Shown here: positions 35,174 through 44,698 of the stretch, in pieces
Position numbering within the stretch: position 1 is the first letter of the stretch
How the letters are laid out: the number at the start of each line of letters is the position of its first letter
NCBI GenBank assembly: GCA_963809765.1
Contig: CAWEKT010000003.1
Span: 62,001-126,000 of the forward strand
Reading direction: 5' to 3'
Source of the DNA: JACVRM01 sp963809765
GTDB lineage: Bacteria; Actinomycetota; Thermoleophilia; Gaiellales; Gaiellaceae
Length of the DNA stretch: 64,000 nt
Translations under genes and position numbers: made by a program
Notes under the pieces: model-generated
Database searches by the model: none
Seen by the model: the letters and a program-made list of their open reading frames with translations, nothing else
What the model was told of the DNA's origin: nothing

Positions 35174-36425
35174 GCTGCGGACGGCGCGCCGCAGCAGCCA
35201 GCCAAGCGCCCGGCCGGGGAGCCCCAGGTCGCCTCGAAGGGCAGGCTCAGGCTCGCCCGGGCCCTGGTCATCCTGGCGGTCATACTCGCGTTCCCGGCGG
35301 CGCTCGCCGGCTACGTCCGCTGGCAGGCGCTCGACACCGAGACCTTCTCCGACACCGCCGCGGAGATGATCGCCGACGATGCCGTTCGCGATCAGGTAGC
35401 GGCGACGCTCGTCGAGCAGCTCTTCGAGAACGCCGACGTGAGCAGCGGCCTGGAGGAGCGGTTGCCGGAGGATCAGCAGCAGCTGGCCGGCCCGCTCGCT
35501 GCGGCGATCCGCGTGCTCGCCGACCGCCTCGCGCAGGAGCTGCTGGCACGGCCGCGCGCCCAGGAGCTCTGGGTGAACGCGATGGATCTCGCCCACGAAC
35601 GCCTCATTCGCGTGCTCGAGGACGAGGCGACGTTCCTCGCGACGGAGGAGGGAGCGGTAGTGCTCGACCTCCAACCGCTGCTGGTCCAGCTCGGCGAGGA
35701 AGTGGCCGTCTTCAACAACCTCGAGTCGAGGCTGCCCGAAGACGCGGGCCGCATCCAGATCATGGAGGGCGACCAGCTGGAGACCGCCCAGGATCTGACG
35801 GGCATTCTGGATGCGATCGGCACCTGGTTCTGGGTCGTGCCGTTCGGCCTCGCAATCGCCGGGATCGCGCTCGCCCGCGGTCGGCGCCGCCAGGAGCTGC
35901 GCGCGGTGGCTGTGGCCGCGATCCTCGTCGGCCTCGGGCTCTTCGCCCTGCGGGGGCTCGCCGGCGGCTACATCGTCGACAGCCTCGTGACGACGGAGTC
36001 GGTACGCCCCGCCGCCGAGAACGCGTGGGAGATCCTCACCAACCTTCTTGCCGACTCCGGGTGGACCCTGATCGGAATCGGCGTCATCGCCCTGATCGGC
36101 GTCTGGCTCGCCGCACCCACCGGTAGCGGCAGGAGCGCGCGAGCAGCACTCGCACCCATCCTCGGCCGCCGCACGTGGGCGTTCGGAACGGTCGCGGTGC
36201 TGTTCCTGCTGCTGCTCTGGTGGAACCCGACCGCCCAGACCGGACGCTTGCCTCAGATGCTCTTCGCAGCGGCCCTCCTCGCAGTTGCGGTCGAGGCGCT
36301 GCACCGCCAGACCGCTCGCGACTTCCCCGAAGAGTCGGCCGTCACACCGGGCGACGCGTTTCGCGCGCGGATGGATGCTCTGCGCGGGCGGACCGCCCGC
36401 CGGGACCGCCCCGCGCGACGGCTGA
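35174..36425 (+). CDS. Multi-pass integral membrane protein, start unresolved
   Basis: About 415 residues. One membrane helix near the start (ALVILAVILAFPAALAGYV), then a large extracytoplasmic helical region (residues 60-210: WQALDTETFSDTAAEMIADDAVRDQVAATLVEQL onward), then four more helices (FWVVPFGLAIAGIALA, AVAAILVGLGLFALRGLAGG, WTLIGIGVIALIGVWLA, WAFGTVAVLFLLLLWW). Resembles actinobacterial membrane proteins of unknown function. No in-frame start precedes 35366, because the 5' end merges with the broken phosphodiesterase gene. A stop at 36423 is reached after a one-base shift; otherwise the frame runs on into the next gene. Confidence 0.6.
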
Positions 36426-36463
36426 CCCGCCGAACACGCTGCGCGGATCGAGCCTCGCCCCCA

Positions 36464-36987
36464 ATGGCACGAACGGTTCCACAGGCTCGTCGCAGCCTCA
36501 CCGAGATGCTGCTCGGCTCGCGGAACTCGATCGCCGGCACGGTCTACGGCAGCGTCATCGTCATGGCGACGATCGCCGCGGGCTCGAAGGGCGGGCTCGC
36601 CAGCCGTGGCAGCTGCTCGCCACCGTCTGGGTCACGGTGCTCGTGCTCTGGGTCGCGCACGTCTACGCAGACGGGCTGGCGGCGAGCATCCAGGCCGACC
36701 GCCGCCTCACGTGGACGGAGCTCCTGCACGTCGCACACCACGAGCTCGCTATACCCCTCGCGGCCGTCGCCCCGGGCGCGGCCCTGCTGCTCGGCGCTCT
36801 CGGCGTCGTCCGGAGCGCCACAGCAGTGTGGATCGCCCTCCTCACCGGGCTGGCGGTACTCGCGGTTCAGGGGCTCCGCTACGCACGAGCCGAGCACCTC
36901 AGCGGGTTCGCCACCGCCGTGTCCGTGGCGATCAACCTGTCCCTCGGTCTCGCGATCGTGGCGTTGAAGGCGCTGTTCTCGCATTGA
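36464..36987 (+). CDS. Small multi-pass membrane protein, frameshifted
   Basis: About 174 residues. Starts MARTVPQARRSLTEMLLGSRNSIAGTVYGSVIVMATIAAGSKG in the frame of the preceding gene, then needs a shift near 36600 to LATVWVTVLVLWVAHVYADGLAASIQADR and on to a stop at 36987. About five membrane helices. The VWVTVLVLWVAHVYAD motif recalls small integral membrane proteins of actinobacteria; function unknown. The apparent single long frame with the preceding gene is a coincidence of frame errors. Confidence 0.6.
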
Positions 36988-37019
36988 CCGGCAGAGCTCG
37001 CCCGTCCGACGCGACTGCG

Positions 37020-37040
37020 TTCATTCGATCGGGATGACGC
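37020..37040 (+). promoter_or_regulatory. TCATCCC dyad motif, site before the MBL-fold gene
   Basis: TTCATTCGATCGGGATGACG: TCAT(TCGATCGG)ATGA, 22 nt before the ATG at 37063. Confidence 0.55.
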
Positions 37041-37062
37041 ACCGGACTGGACACACGGTTCG

Positions 37063-37919
37063 ATGGGAAGGCGACTCCGAAGCGCGGACGGCCGTGCGCG
37101 ACGACGACGAAGGAGGTCACCCTCGACGCCGCTCCGGATCACCTGGGTCGGTCACAGCACGGTGCTCATCGAGCTCGACGGCGCCCGGCTGCTCACCGAC
37201 CCCGTGCTGCGGCCGAGGTTCGCCCATCTGCGGCGAGTCGCCGGCCACGCCGACGAGACGCGTTCGGACTCCCTGGACGCCGTGCTCGTCTCGCACCTCC
37301 ACTACGACCACCTCGACGTGCCCTCGCTGGTCGGCTCGGCCGCGCGCAGCGCCTCGTCGTGCCGCGCGGCGCCGGCCGCCTGCTGCGGCGGTGGAAGTTC
37401 GCGCAGGTCGACGAGCTTGCGCGCGGTGAGGAGACGAACGTCGCCGGCCTGTCGGTCCGGGCCACGCACGCGGAGCATGACGGCCGGCGGGCACCGTTCG
37501 GGACAGCAGCCGAACCAGTCGGGTTTCTCGTGACAGGATCCGCAACGGTGTTCTTCGCCGGCGACACGGACCTCTTCGAGAGCATGAGCAGCCTCGCCCC
37601 GTCGCTCGATGTCGCCCTGCTGCCGATCGCGGGCTGGGGCCCGCGGATCCCGGCCGGGCACCTCGACCCCGAGCGAGCGGCCGAGGCGCTCGCCCGGCTG
37701 CGTCCGCGAGTCGCGGTGCCGATCCACTGGGGCACGTACCGCCCGATCGGGAGTCGCCGATCGGCGGCCGAGCGACCGCCGGAGCGGTTCGTGCGCCTCG
37801 CCGCGGACGCCGCACCCGACGTCGACGTGCGGGTGCTCGAGGTCGGCGAGACGCTCGAACTGCCCGGCCCGGGAGCCGCGGCGGCCGGCACTGCCGAGCC
37901 TGCGGGGGCGTGCCGGTGA
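37063..37919 (+). CDS. UlaG/RomA-like MBL-fold hydrolase, frameshifted
   Basis: About 285 residues over two frames joined near 37350. TWVGHSTVLIELDGARLLTDPVL, the metal motif SHLHYDHLDVPS, THAEHDGRRAPFG, VFFAGDTDLFE and PIHWGTYRPIG are typical of the L-ascorbate-6-phosphate lactonase/NAPE-PLD-like branch. Substrate unknown. The N-terminal 20 residues are Arg-rich and the start could lie further in. The stop overlaps the next gene start. Confidence 0.8.
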
Positions 37920-39084
37920 TCGTCGCGCGCGGCTTCCTCCCGTTCGACGATCCAGACCGCCGGGCGCGCCTGGTCAAGGTCGCTACCTGGCTCGGCGTGA
38001 TCGCGGCCATCGTGGTCGTGCTGAACCTGCTCGGCGTCGACGTCAGCGGTTGGCTGTCCGACTTCTGGGACGCGCTCAGCGCCGTCGAGATCGAGTACAT
38101 CGTCGCCGGGCTCGCGCTCCAGACCGTGCAGACGGCGCTGACCGCCGTCGGCTGGTACTGGATCCTCCGCTACGGCTACCCGGACGCCGTGATCCCCTAC
38201 CGGTCGATCCTCGCCGCCTATGCCGCAGGCGTCGCCATGAACGGCTTCCTGCCCGCGAACATCGGCACCTTCGCCTCGCTGCTCATGTACACGGCGCTCA
38301 TCGCCGGCGCGACCTTCCCCGGCGTCCTCGGCGGGATGGTCGTCCAGAAGATCTTCTACACGGTCGCCGGCACCGCCGTCTACCTCTATCTCTTCCTCTC
38401 GGTGTCGGGGTCGTTCTCGCTCCAGCTCGGCTGGTTCGAGTCCCATCGGCTGCTCGGCCGTGGTGCTGATCGCGGGCGGGCGCCTTCCTCGTCGTGCTGC
38501 TCGTGCGCGTGTTCTGGAGCAAGCTGCGCGGTCTCTGGGAGAAGGCCAAGCAGGGCGGCGCCATCCTCGCCCAGCCGAAGGCGTACTTCGTGCGCGTGTT
38601 CCTGCCGTCGTTCGGGGCCTGGCTCGCAAAGCTGGGCGTGATCGCCGTCTTCCTGGCCGCCTACAGCATCCCCGTCACCTTCCACACGGTCATGTCGGTC
38701 GTCGGCGGCAACTCGCTCGCCAACACGGTCTCGGCGACACCGGGCGGCGTGGGCATCAACCAGGCGATCAACGTCGCCGCGCTCGGTGACGTCACGACCG
38801 GCCAGACCGCGACCGCCTACTCCGTCAGCCAGCAGCTGATCACGACGGCGTGGAACGTGCTGTTCGCCACGGTGCTCGTCGTGTGGGCGTTCGGCTGGTC
38901 GGGCGGCAAGCTGCTCGTCGGCTCGTCGTACACCGAGGCGAAGGAGAAGCTCGCCGAGCAGAAGGCAGAGCGGGCGGCTCGCAAGGCCGCGGAGCGCGAG
39001 GCAGAGGCAGAGACCGACGGCGGCGGCCCCGGGCTCCTGCGGCGGGCCCGGCGACGCACGGACGACGACGAGCCCGTGCCGTGA
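37910..39084 (+). CDS. Lysylphosphatidylglycerol synthase-type flippase-like membrane protein, frameshifted
   Basis: About 390 residues. YIVAGLALQTVQTALTAVGWYWILRYGYPDAVIPYRSILAAYAAGVAMNGFLPANIG and SATPGGVGINQAINVAALG match the transmembrane-only LPG-synthase/YbhN-like family (PF03706), thought to move lipids or glycolipids. A frame change near 38465 separates two halves. The C-terminal 50 residues are a charged Lys/Glu/Ala helix. Start overlaps the MBL gene; a second family member follows at 39113. Confidence 0.8.
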
Positions 39085-39112
39085 CCCGACCGCGTCGGAC
39101 GCCGCTCCAGCC

Positions 39113-40135
39113 TTGACGCTCAAGCGCGCTCTCCTCGGGGCGGCGAGCCTCGCGGTGATCGTCGCAACGTTCGTCTTCTTCCTGCCGACGCTCGCCGACT
39201 ACGGCGACGTCTGGGACGTCGTCCAGGACATCTCGTGGCAGTGGCTGGTCGCGCTGCTCGCCGCTGTCATTGTCAATCTCGCCACCTTCGCGCCGCCCTG
39301 GATGGTGGCGCTGCCAGGCATGCGCTTCATCCAGGCGCTCGAGCTGACGCAGGCGACGACCGCCGTCGCGATCGTCGTTCCCGCCGGCGCCGCCGCAGGC
39401 ATCGGTGCGTCCTACGGGATCCTGCGGCGGTGGGGTTTCGAGCGGCGGGCGGTCGGACGGGCGATCGCGCTCGTCAGCCTCTGGAACCAGTTCCTGAATC
39501 TCGCCTATCCGATCATCGGCGTCTTCCTGTTGACGGCGACCGGCGAAGAGACGGCGCTCCTGGCGACGGCGGCGTTCATCGGCGCCGGCATCCTCGGCGT
39601 TGCGATCACCGGCTTCGTCCTCGTGCTCGCGACCGACCGTCTGGCCCGCGACCTCGGCGACGTGGCCGCCCGCGCCACCAACTGGGTCAAGGCCAAGCTG
39701 CGACGCGGCCCCGTGCCGTGGGACGGCCTGGCGTTCGAGCGCTTCCGCGACGAGGCCGGGGACTTCCTGAAGCGGCGCTGGCATCTGCTCACGCTCACGT
39801 CGGTGGCGGGGCACCTGAGCGTGTTCTTCGTGCTGCTGGTCTCGCTCCGGGCGCTCGGCGTCCCCGAGTCCGACGTCTCCGCCGCCGAAGCGTTCGCCGC
39901 CTGGGCGCTGGTGCGGCTGCTCGGCAGCATCCCCATCACGCCGGGCGGAATCGGGGTGGTCGAGCTCGCGCTGACCACGGCGCTGATCGGCTTCGGCGGC
40001 GACAACGCCGCCGTCGTCGCGAGCGTCCTCGTCTTCCGGTTCCTGACGATGATCCCGACGCTCGTGCTCGGACTGATCGCAGCGGCGACCTGGCGCCGCC
40101 ACCGGGCGGCTCCCGCGGAGACCGCGGGCCCATGA
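39113..40135 (+). CDS. Lysylphosphatidylglycerol synthase-type flippase-like membrane protein
   Basis: 340 residues, intact, about eight membrane helices. Family landmarks: the AVAIVVPAGAAAGIGASYGILRRWGFE segment and LLGSIPITPGGIGVVELALTTALIGFGG, equivalent to the G-x-xG-x-E region of PF03706. Tandem paralogue of the preceding gene with a 28-nt gap, so an operon of two related proteins is likely. Starts at TTG. The 3' end overlaps the terminal hairpin of repeat copy 3. Confidence 0.8.
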   Translation: MTLKRALLGAASLAVIVATFVFFLPTLADYGDVWDVVQDISWQWLVALLAAVIVNLATFAPPWMVALPGMRFIQALELTQATTAVAIVVPAGAAAGIGASYGILRRWGFERRAVGRAIALVSLWNQFLNLAYPIIGVFLLTATGEETALLATAAFIGAGILGVAITGFVLVLATDRLARDLGDVAARATNWVKAKLRRGPVPWDGLAFERFRDEAGDFLKRRWHLLTLTSVAGHLSVFFVLLVSLRALGVPESDVSAAEAFAAWALVRLLGSIPITPGGIGVVELALTTALIGFGGDNAAVVASVLVFRFLTMIPTLVLGLIAAATWRRHRAAPAETAGP

Positions 40136-40420
40136 CGCCATAACGGCCGGCGTCGTGGGCTCGCTCCATTCGAAGGGGGAGCAAGTCCCCCCTCGAGCTC
40201 CCCCTTGCCACTCGGGAGACGGACGACAAGGCCAGCCTGGTCAGACGCGGCTTCGCGCGGTGTGGCTTTCGCCGAGCAAGCTCGGCTTCGCCGGTAGACC
40301 ACTCGTGTCGCTTGTCGAGTGCTCGTCGCGACTTCGTCGCGACATCGGGCGGGGAGGGCGGGAAAGAGATGAAGGGTCTCTGTCCCGGTGGCGGCGGCTT
40401 GCCGGCGCTACCGGGGACTG
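40128..40420 (-). repeat. Intergenic structured repeat, copy 3
   Basis: Reverse orientation. Terminal arms GCCCATGACGCC (40128-40139) with GGCGTCGTGGGC (40149-40160), which includes the stop codon of the preceding gene; GGGGGAGC/GCTCCCCC (40175-40204); GCCGAGC-AA-GCTCGGC (40272-40287); GTCGCGAC-TTC-GTCGCGAC; and the far hairpin GTCCCGGTGGCG with CGCTACCGGGGAC (40382-40418). Nearly collinear with copy 1 over its whole length. No gene in this 412-nt gap. Confidence 0.85.
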
Positions 40421-40467
40421 ACCCGAGCACTTCGATGTGCGAGTCCGCCCGACCGCAAGGACTTTGA

Positions 40468-40487
40468 TTCATCCCGACGGGGTGAGG
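40468..40487 (+). promoter_or_regulatory. TCATCCC dyad motif, site before the PLDc_N gene
   Basis: TTCATCCCGACGGGGTGAGG, 60 nt before the ATG at 40548. Confidence 0.55.
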
Positions 40488-40547
40488 TCGGGCCGCTGCT
40501 CCCGCGAGACGATCACGAAGGTTCCTCGACCGAAGGAGATTCACACG

Positions 40548-40931
40548 ATGGTGCTCGCCAACGACTTCTGGGAGAACTTCTTCCTCTTCCTGATCTTCTT
40601 GCCGCTGGCCATGGTCTGGGCCTTCGCGCTGCTGGACATCTTCCGGCGCGACGACATGGGCGGCGGCCTGAAAGCCCTCTGGGTCGCAACAGTGATTCTC
40701 GTGCCGTTCCTCGGCACGCTGATGTACCTGCTCTTCCGGCGTCCTGGGGCGACGCCGCAAGAGCGCGAGATGCTCGATCAGGCGAGCCGCGACTTCGTGC
40801 AGAAGTACTCGCCGTCCGACACTGCGACCCAGCTGCAGACACTGTCGGACTTGCACGATCGCGGCAAGCTGACCGACAACGAGTTCGCCGCGGAAAAGGC
40901 CCGGCTGCTCGGGGGCACTGCACCCGCGTAG
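40548..40931 (+). CDS. PLDc_N-type membrane protein with SHOCT domain
   Basis: 127 residues. Two membrane helices (NFFLFLIFLPLAMVWAFALLDIF and LWVATVILVPFLGTLMYLLF) as in the PLD nuclease N-terminal domain family, then a short linker and a SHOCT module (TLSDLHDRGKLTDNEFAAEKARLLG). AAGGAG lies 10 nt before the ATG. First of a run of small membrane genes leading to phospholipase D; a membrane-repair or stress role is inferred from context only. Confidence 0.78.
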   Translation: MVLANDFWENFFLFLIFLPLAMVWAFALLDIFRRDDMGGGLKALWVATVILVPFLGTLMYLLFRRPGATPQEREMLDQASRDFVQKYSPSDTATQLQTLSDLHDRGKLTDNEFAAEKARLLGGTAPA

Positions 40932-41032
40932 CACGGTCGAGGAGCCCGCGGTGAGCGGGGTGCGGCGCGGCGGCACGGATCACCCGTAGCCGCCGCAGCC
41001 GGCCTCGCCGCCGCCTCTAGAAGGAGGAGACC

Positions 41033-41263
41033 ATGCAGGACAACGGCGATGACGAGGGCCTCGGCGGGAGGTTCTGGCTCAAGCTCATCGGTGTGATCGT
41101 GGCCGGCGGCTTCGTGGTCATGCTCCTCTTCGGGCTGTTCGGCCGCGCCTGGTACACCTGGGGCATGCTCGGCGCGCTGATCTTCATGGGCCTGCTGGCG
41201 ATCGGCTTCGGCTACGTCTACGACCGCCGCGAGCAGAAGCGCCGAAGCGGCATCGTCGCCTGA
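41033..41263 (+). CDS. Small two-helix membrane protein
   Basis: 76 residues: acidic start, helix LIGVIVAGGFVVMLLFGLFG, helix TWGMLGALIFMGLLAIGFGYV, then a basic tail YDRREQKRRSG. AGAAGGAGGAGACC gives a very strong ribosome site 3-8 nt before the ATG. Unrecognised. Lies between the PLDc_N and phospholipase D genes in the same direction, likely one operon. Confidence 0.7.
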   Translation: MQDNGDDEGLGGRFWLKLIGVIVAGGFVVMLLFGLFGRAWYTWGMLGALIFMGLLAIGFGYVYDRREQKRRSGIVA

Positions 41264-41285
41264 CGCCGGCTCGACCAGCGGCGCG

Positions 41286-42518
41286 ATGAGCTCCCTCACC
41301 GGAGGCGTGCCCGTGCGCGAGGGGGAGCTGGCCGCGGCCGCAGAGCGGCTGCTGGCGGCGCCGCGGGTGCGGATCTCCGACCTCGCTCTGAACTTCGAGG
41401 AGAGCCGGGCGTCCTCCGCGGAGGTCCTCGTCGGCGGGACGAGCTTCTACCCGCCGATGCTCGCCGACATCGAGCGAGCGATCTCCTCGATCCACATCAT
41501 CCAGTTCGGCTTTCGGCCCGGAGTCGTCGGCGACCGGTTCGCCGCGGCGCTCGCCGCGAAGGCGAAGGCCGGTGTCCCGGTTCGCATCGTCGTCGACCGC
41601 AACGGCTCGAAGCCGGAGGAGGCGTCGCAGGAGTTCTACGAGCACCTGACCCAGGCCGGAGCCCAGGTCTGCAGCAACCGCGCGACGAAGCTTCGAGCAC
41701 CGTTCGGCCCGCTGGGGTCGGGCGGGAGCGTCCGCTGGAACCTCGACAGCCTCGGACACATCGACCACCGGAAGATGATCGTCGTGGACGGGCAGATCGG
41801 CTGGATCGGCGGCGCCGGCATCGAGGACCACTTCGAGGACGGCCGCTTCCACGACCTCTTCCTGCGGCTCGAGGGGCCGGTCGTGTCCCAGCTGCAGCTC
41901 GTGTTCCTGGCCAGCCTGCGCTGGCTCGGCGGCTCGGCGCCTGCCGGCGACATCGCTGCGTTCTTCCCTGCGCCGGCGCCGGCGGACGGCGTCCCCGCAC
42001 GCGTGCTGCACAACGCGCCGGGCCGCTTCCGGCCGATCACCGATGCAATCGCGGCGACCCTCGATGGAGCCCGCGAGACGCTCGACGTCGTCAACCCGTA
42101 CGTGACCGACCGCGGCATGATCCGGCGGATCGAGCGGGCCGCGCGACGGGGCGTGCGCGTCCGGCTGTTCGTCCCGGGCGAGCCGAACAACTGGGCGTGC
42201 GGCGCCGCCGAGCGCTTCCACCACCAGGGCCTGATCGACGCCGGGGTCGACATCCTCGAGTATCCGACGATGCTCCATGCAAAGGCGTTCGTGCGCGACG
42301 GCGAGGATGTGCTCGCCGGCACCTGCAACCTCGAGGCCTGGAGCCTCAAGCGGTTCTTCGAGATCGACGTCCAGGTGCGCTCGCGGCAGCTGGCGCAGCA
42401 GTTCGACGAGCGGTTCAGCGCGCCGGCTGTCGCGGTCTCACGACCGGGCACCCTGCCCTCGGGCGTCAAGGAGCGCGCGAAGGCGGCGACGTTCGCCGCA
42501 CTCTCGCCCTTCCTCTAG
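41286..42518 (+). CDS. Phospholipase D/cardiolipin synthase-like protein
   Basis: 410 residues with two HKD-type motifs: HIDHRKMIVVDGQIGWIGG near residue 160 and MLHAKAFVRDGEDVLAGTCN near 330. Each provides the His-Lys-Asp set of the PLD superfamily. No N-terminal membrane helices, unlike typical cardiolipin synthase, so it is probably soluble or peripheral. Catalyses phosphatidyl transfer or hydrolysis; substrate inferred from family. Starts 22 nt after the small membrane gene. Confidence 0.88.
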   Translation: MSSLTGGVPVREGELAAAAERLLAAPRVRISDLALNFEESRASSAEVLVGGTSFYPPMLADIERAISSIHIIQFGFRPGVVGDRFAAALAAKAKAGVPVRIVVDRNGSKPEEASQEFYEHLTQAGAQVCSNRATKLRAPFGPLGSGGSVRWNLDSLGHIDHRKMIVVDGQIGWIGGAGIEDHFEDGRFHDLFLRLEGPVVSQLQLVFLASLRWLGGSAPAGDIAAFFPAPAPADGVPARVLHNAPGRFRPITDAIAATLDGARETLDVVNPYVTDRGMIRRIERAARRGVRVRLFVPGEPNNWACGAAERFHHQGLIDAGVDILEYPTMLHAKAFVRDGEDVLAGTCNLEAWSLKRFFEIDVQVRSRQLAQQFDERFSAPAVAVSRPGTLPSGVKERAKAATFAALSPFL

Positions 42519-42521
42519 CGC

Positions 42522-42542
42522 TTCATCCCAACCGGGTGATGG
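42522..42542 (+). promoter_or_regulatory. TCATCCC dyad motif, site before pepD
   Basis: TTCATCCCAACCGGGTGATG, matching the consensus exactly, 33 nt before the ATG at 42576; near-identical to the 54835 site. Confidence 0.6.
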
Positions 42543-42575
42543 CTGGCAGCGGTCGGTTTCGGGAGGATCGTGCTT

Positions 42576-44098
42576 ATGACCCAGGCGCGGGAGGACGTGA
42601 CGGCCGCCGACGCGGGTAACGGCGTGTTCAAGTCGCTGGAACCGGCAGGGTTCTGGCGGCGGTTCGCCGAGCTGACGACGATCGCACGCCCCTCGCGACA
42701 GGAGGAGCCGGCCGCGGCGCACGTGAAGGCGTGGGCAGCCGAGCGCGGTTACGAGGTCGCGGACGACGAGATCGGCAACCTGGTCGTCCGGGTTCCGGCG
42801 ACGCCGGGGCGCGAGGGCGCCGCGACGGTCGTCCTCCAGGGGCACCTCGACATGGTCTGCGAGCGCAGCCCTGACAGCGCCTTCGACCCGGCGGAAGGCC
42901 GTATCGGCGTGCTGCGCGACGGCGAGTGGCTCACGGCGGACGGCACGACGCTCGGCGCCGACGACGGCGTGGCGATCGCGGCGATGCTGGCCCTGAAGGA
43001 CGATGAGTCGATCGAGCACGGCCCGCTCGAGTTGCTGATGACTGTGCGCGAGGAGGTCGGTCTCGAGGGTGTGCAGGCCCTCGACGGCTCGATGGTCACG
43101 GGCTCGATCCTGGTCAACCTCGACAGCGAGGAAGACGGCAGGCTGACCGTCGGGTGTGCCGGCAGCACTGACACCTGGATCCGCATCGACGCCGCGCGCG
43201 AGCCGGTTGGGTCGAACGACGTGACGCTGACCGTCACCGTCTCCGGCGGCAAGGGCGGCCACTCAGGCTCGAACATCGCGCACGGCCACTCGAACGCCGT
43301 CAAGGCGCTCGGCCGCGCGCTGCGGGAGACGCTGGGCGGTGCCGTTCCGCCTCGCGTCGCTTCGCCGGCGGCAAGAGCCGCAACGCGATCCCGCGCGACG
43401 CCGCCGCAGTCGTCGTGGTCGAGGCCGGCCGGGAGCAGGGGTTCCGCGGACGCGCTCGAGACTGCGTCCGCGGGCGTCCGTGACGCCTACAAGGTGACCG
43501 ACCCCGGCGTCAGATCGTGACGTAACGCTCCGCGACAGCTCCGCGACGCCTGGACGAGCCGAGGCGACGCGGACGCTTCTCGACGTCGTAGCGCTGGTCC
43601 CGTTCGGACCCGCTGTCGATGAGCCCCGACTTCGAGGGGCTCGTCGAGACGAGCACGTCTCTCGGCGAGGCGCTCACCGACGGCTCCCGGCTGACGCTCC
43701 ACAGCCTCTCCCGTAGCGTCCAACGGCGCCGCTGCTCGCCGACGTGATGGCGACGCTCGAGGCGGCGGCGCGCCTGGGCGGCGGCGAGGTGGAGGTCAAG
43801 CACAACTACGGCGCGTGGCGCCCGAACCTCGACTCGGAGGTGCTAAGGCTGGCGGCGGCGGCTTACGAGCGCGTGCTCGGCGAGAAGGCCGATCGTCACG
43901 GCAGTGCACGCCGGCCTCGAGAGCGCCGTCATCGACGACAAGGTCGCCCAGGAGCTCGACATGATCTCGTTCGGGCCGCAGATCGAGTTCCCGCACTCGC
44001 CCGACGAGCGCGTGAGCATCCCGACGGTCGAACGCTTCTGGAAGCTGCTCGTCGGCTGCTCGACGAGTTGTCGAAGCCGGAAGGCGGCCGGCGCATGA
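42576..44098 (+). CDS. pepD: Xaa-His dipeptidase (M20C), frameshifted 3' half
   Basis: Cleaves aminoacyl-histidine dipeptides, releasing histidine. The intact first 255 residues show FWRRFAELTTIARPSRQEE, metal ligand GHLDMVCE, LGADDGVAIA, catalytic EEVGLEG and GGHSGSNIAHGH. The rest is conserved but scattered over frames (VVVVEAG, LSMSPDFEGLVETSTSLG, VKHNYGAWRPNLDSEVL, AVHAGLESAVIDDK, MISFGPQIEFPHSPDERVSI), with breaks near 43345, 43500, 43600, 43720, 43890 and 44055. This cluster of errors exceeds that of neighbours. GGGAGG lies 9 nt before the ATG. Confidence 0.8.
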
Positions 44099-44698
44099 GG
44101 GGTTGGTGGATCGTCGGCGCAATCGCGGCCGGCGTGGTCGCGGTGCTGCTCGTCTCAGCGGCCGTCGCCGGTGGAGACCACAGCGGCGAGAGCGTCCGCG
44201 CATCCTCGTGGGCCGACGACGTCTGCGGCACCGTCGGCGCCTGGGAGGGTCAGCTCGAAGCGATCGGCGATGACGTCGAGCTCAACAACATCGGCGCCCG
44301 CCAGAACGACGGCGGCTCCGGCGACCACGTCGAGGGCGTGCCCTACGTGCGCTCGGCGATCGACCGCGTGATCGACGCCACCGACCAGACGCTCCAGGAG
44401 GGACTGACCCGCGCAGGCATCCCGGACACCGCCAGCGCGGCGAGGTCGCTCGCGCGCCTTCATCGCCTGGGCGCAGACGACCGAGAACGAGCTCGTCGCC
44501 GTCAAGGAGGACCTCGAGGACGACCCGAACACCACGGCAGCCGCCTTCGCCGCGCTGGGCGAGGCAGTTCAGGTGCTCGAGCGCTCCGCCATCGCCGGCC
44601 GTGAGGTGTTCGAGCTCGTCGCAGGGCTCGAGCCCGAGCTCGACGACGCGTTCGACGGCAGCGGCGAGTGCCGCCGGCTGATGGACGAGGAGCCGTGA
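44095..44698 (+). CDS. Exported WADxC-type helical protein, frameshifted
   Basis: About 200 residues; frame change near 44450. Membrane anchor or signal WIVGAIAAGVVAVLLVSAAVA, then an acidic helical domain beginning SSWADDVCGTVGAW and ending GECRRLMDEEP. This framing matches the lipoprotein at 26801-27379 (WAGDIC ... PECEDL), so the two are paralogues. No known function. ATG overlaps the probable pepD stop, and the stop overlaps the next start (GTGA). Confidence 0.65.
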
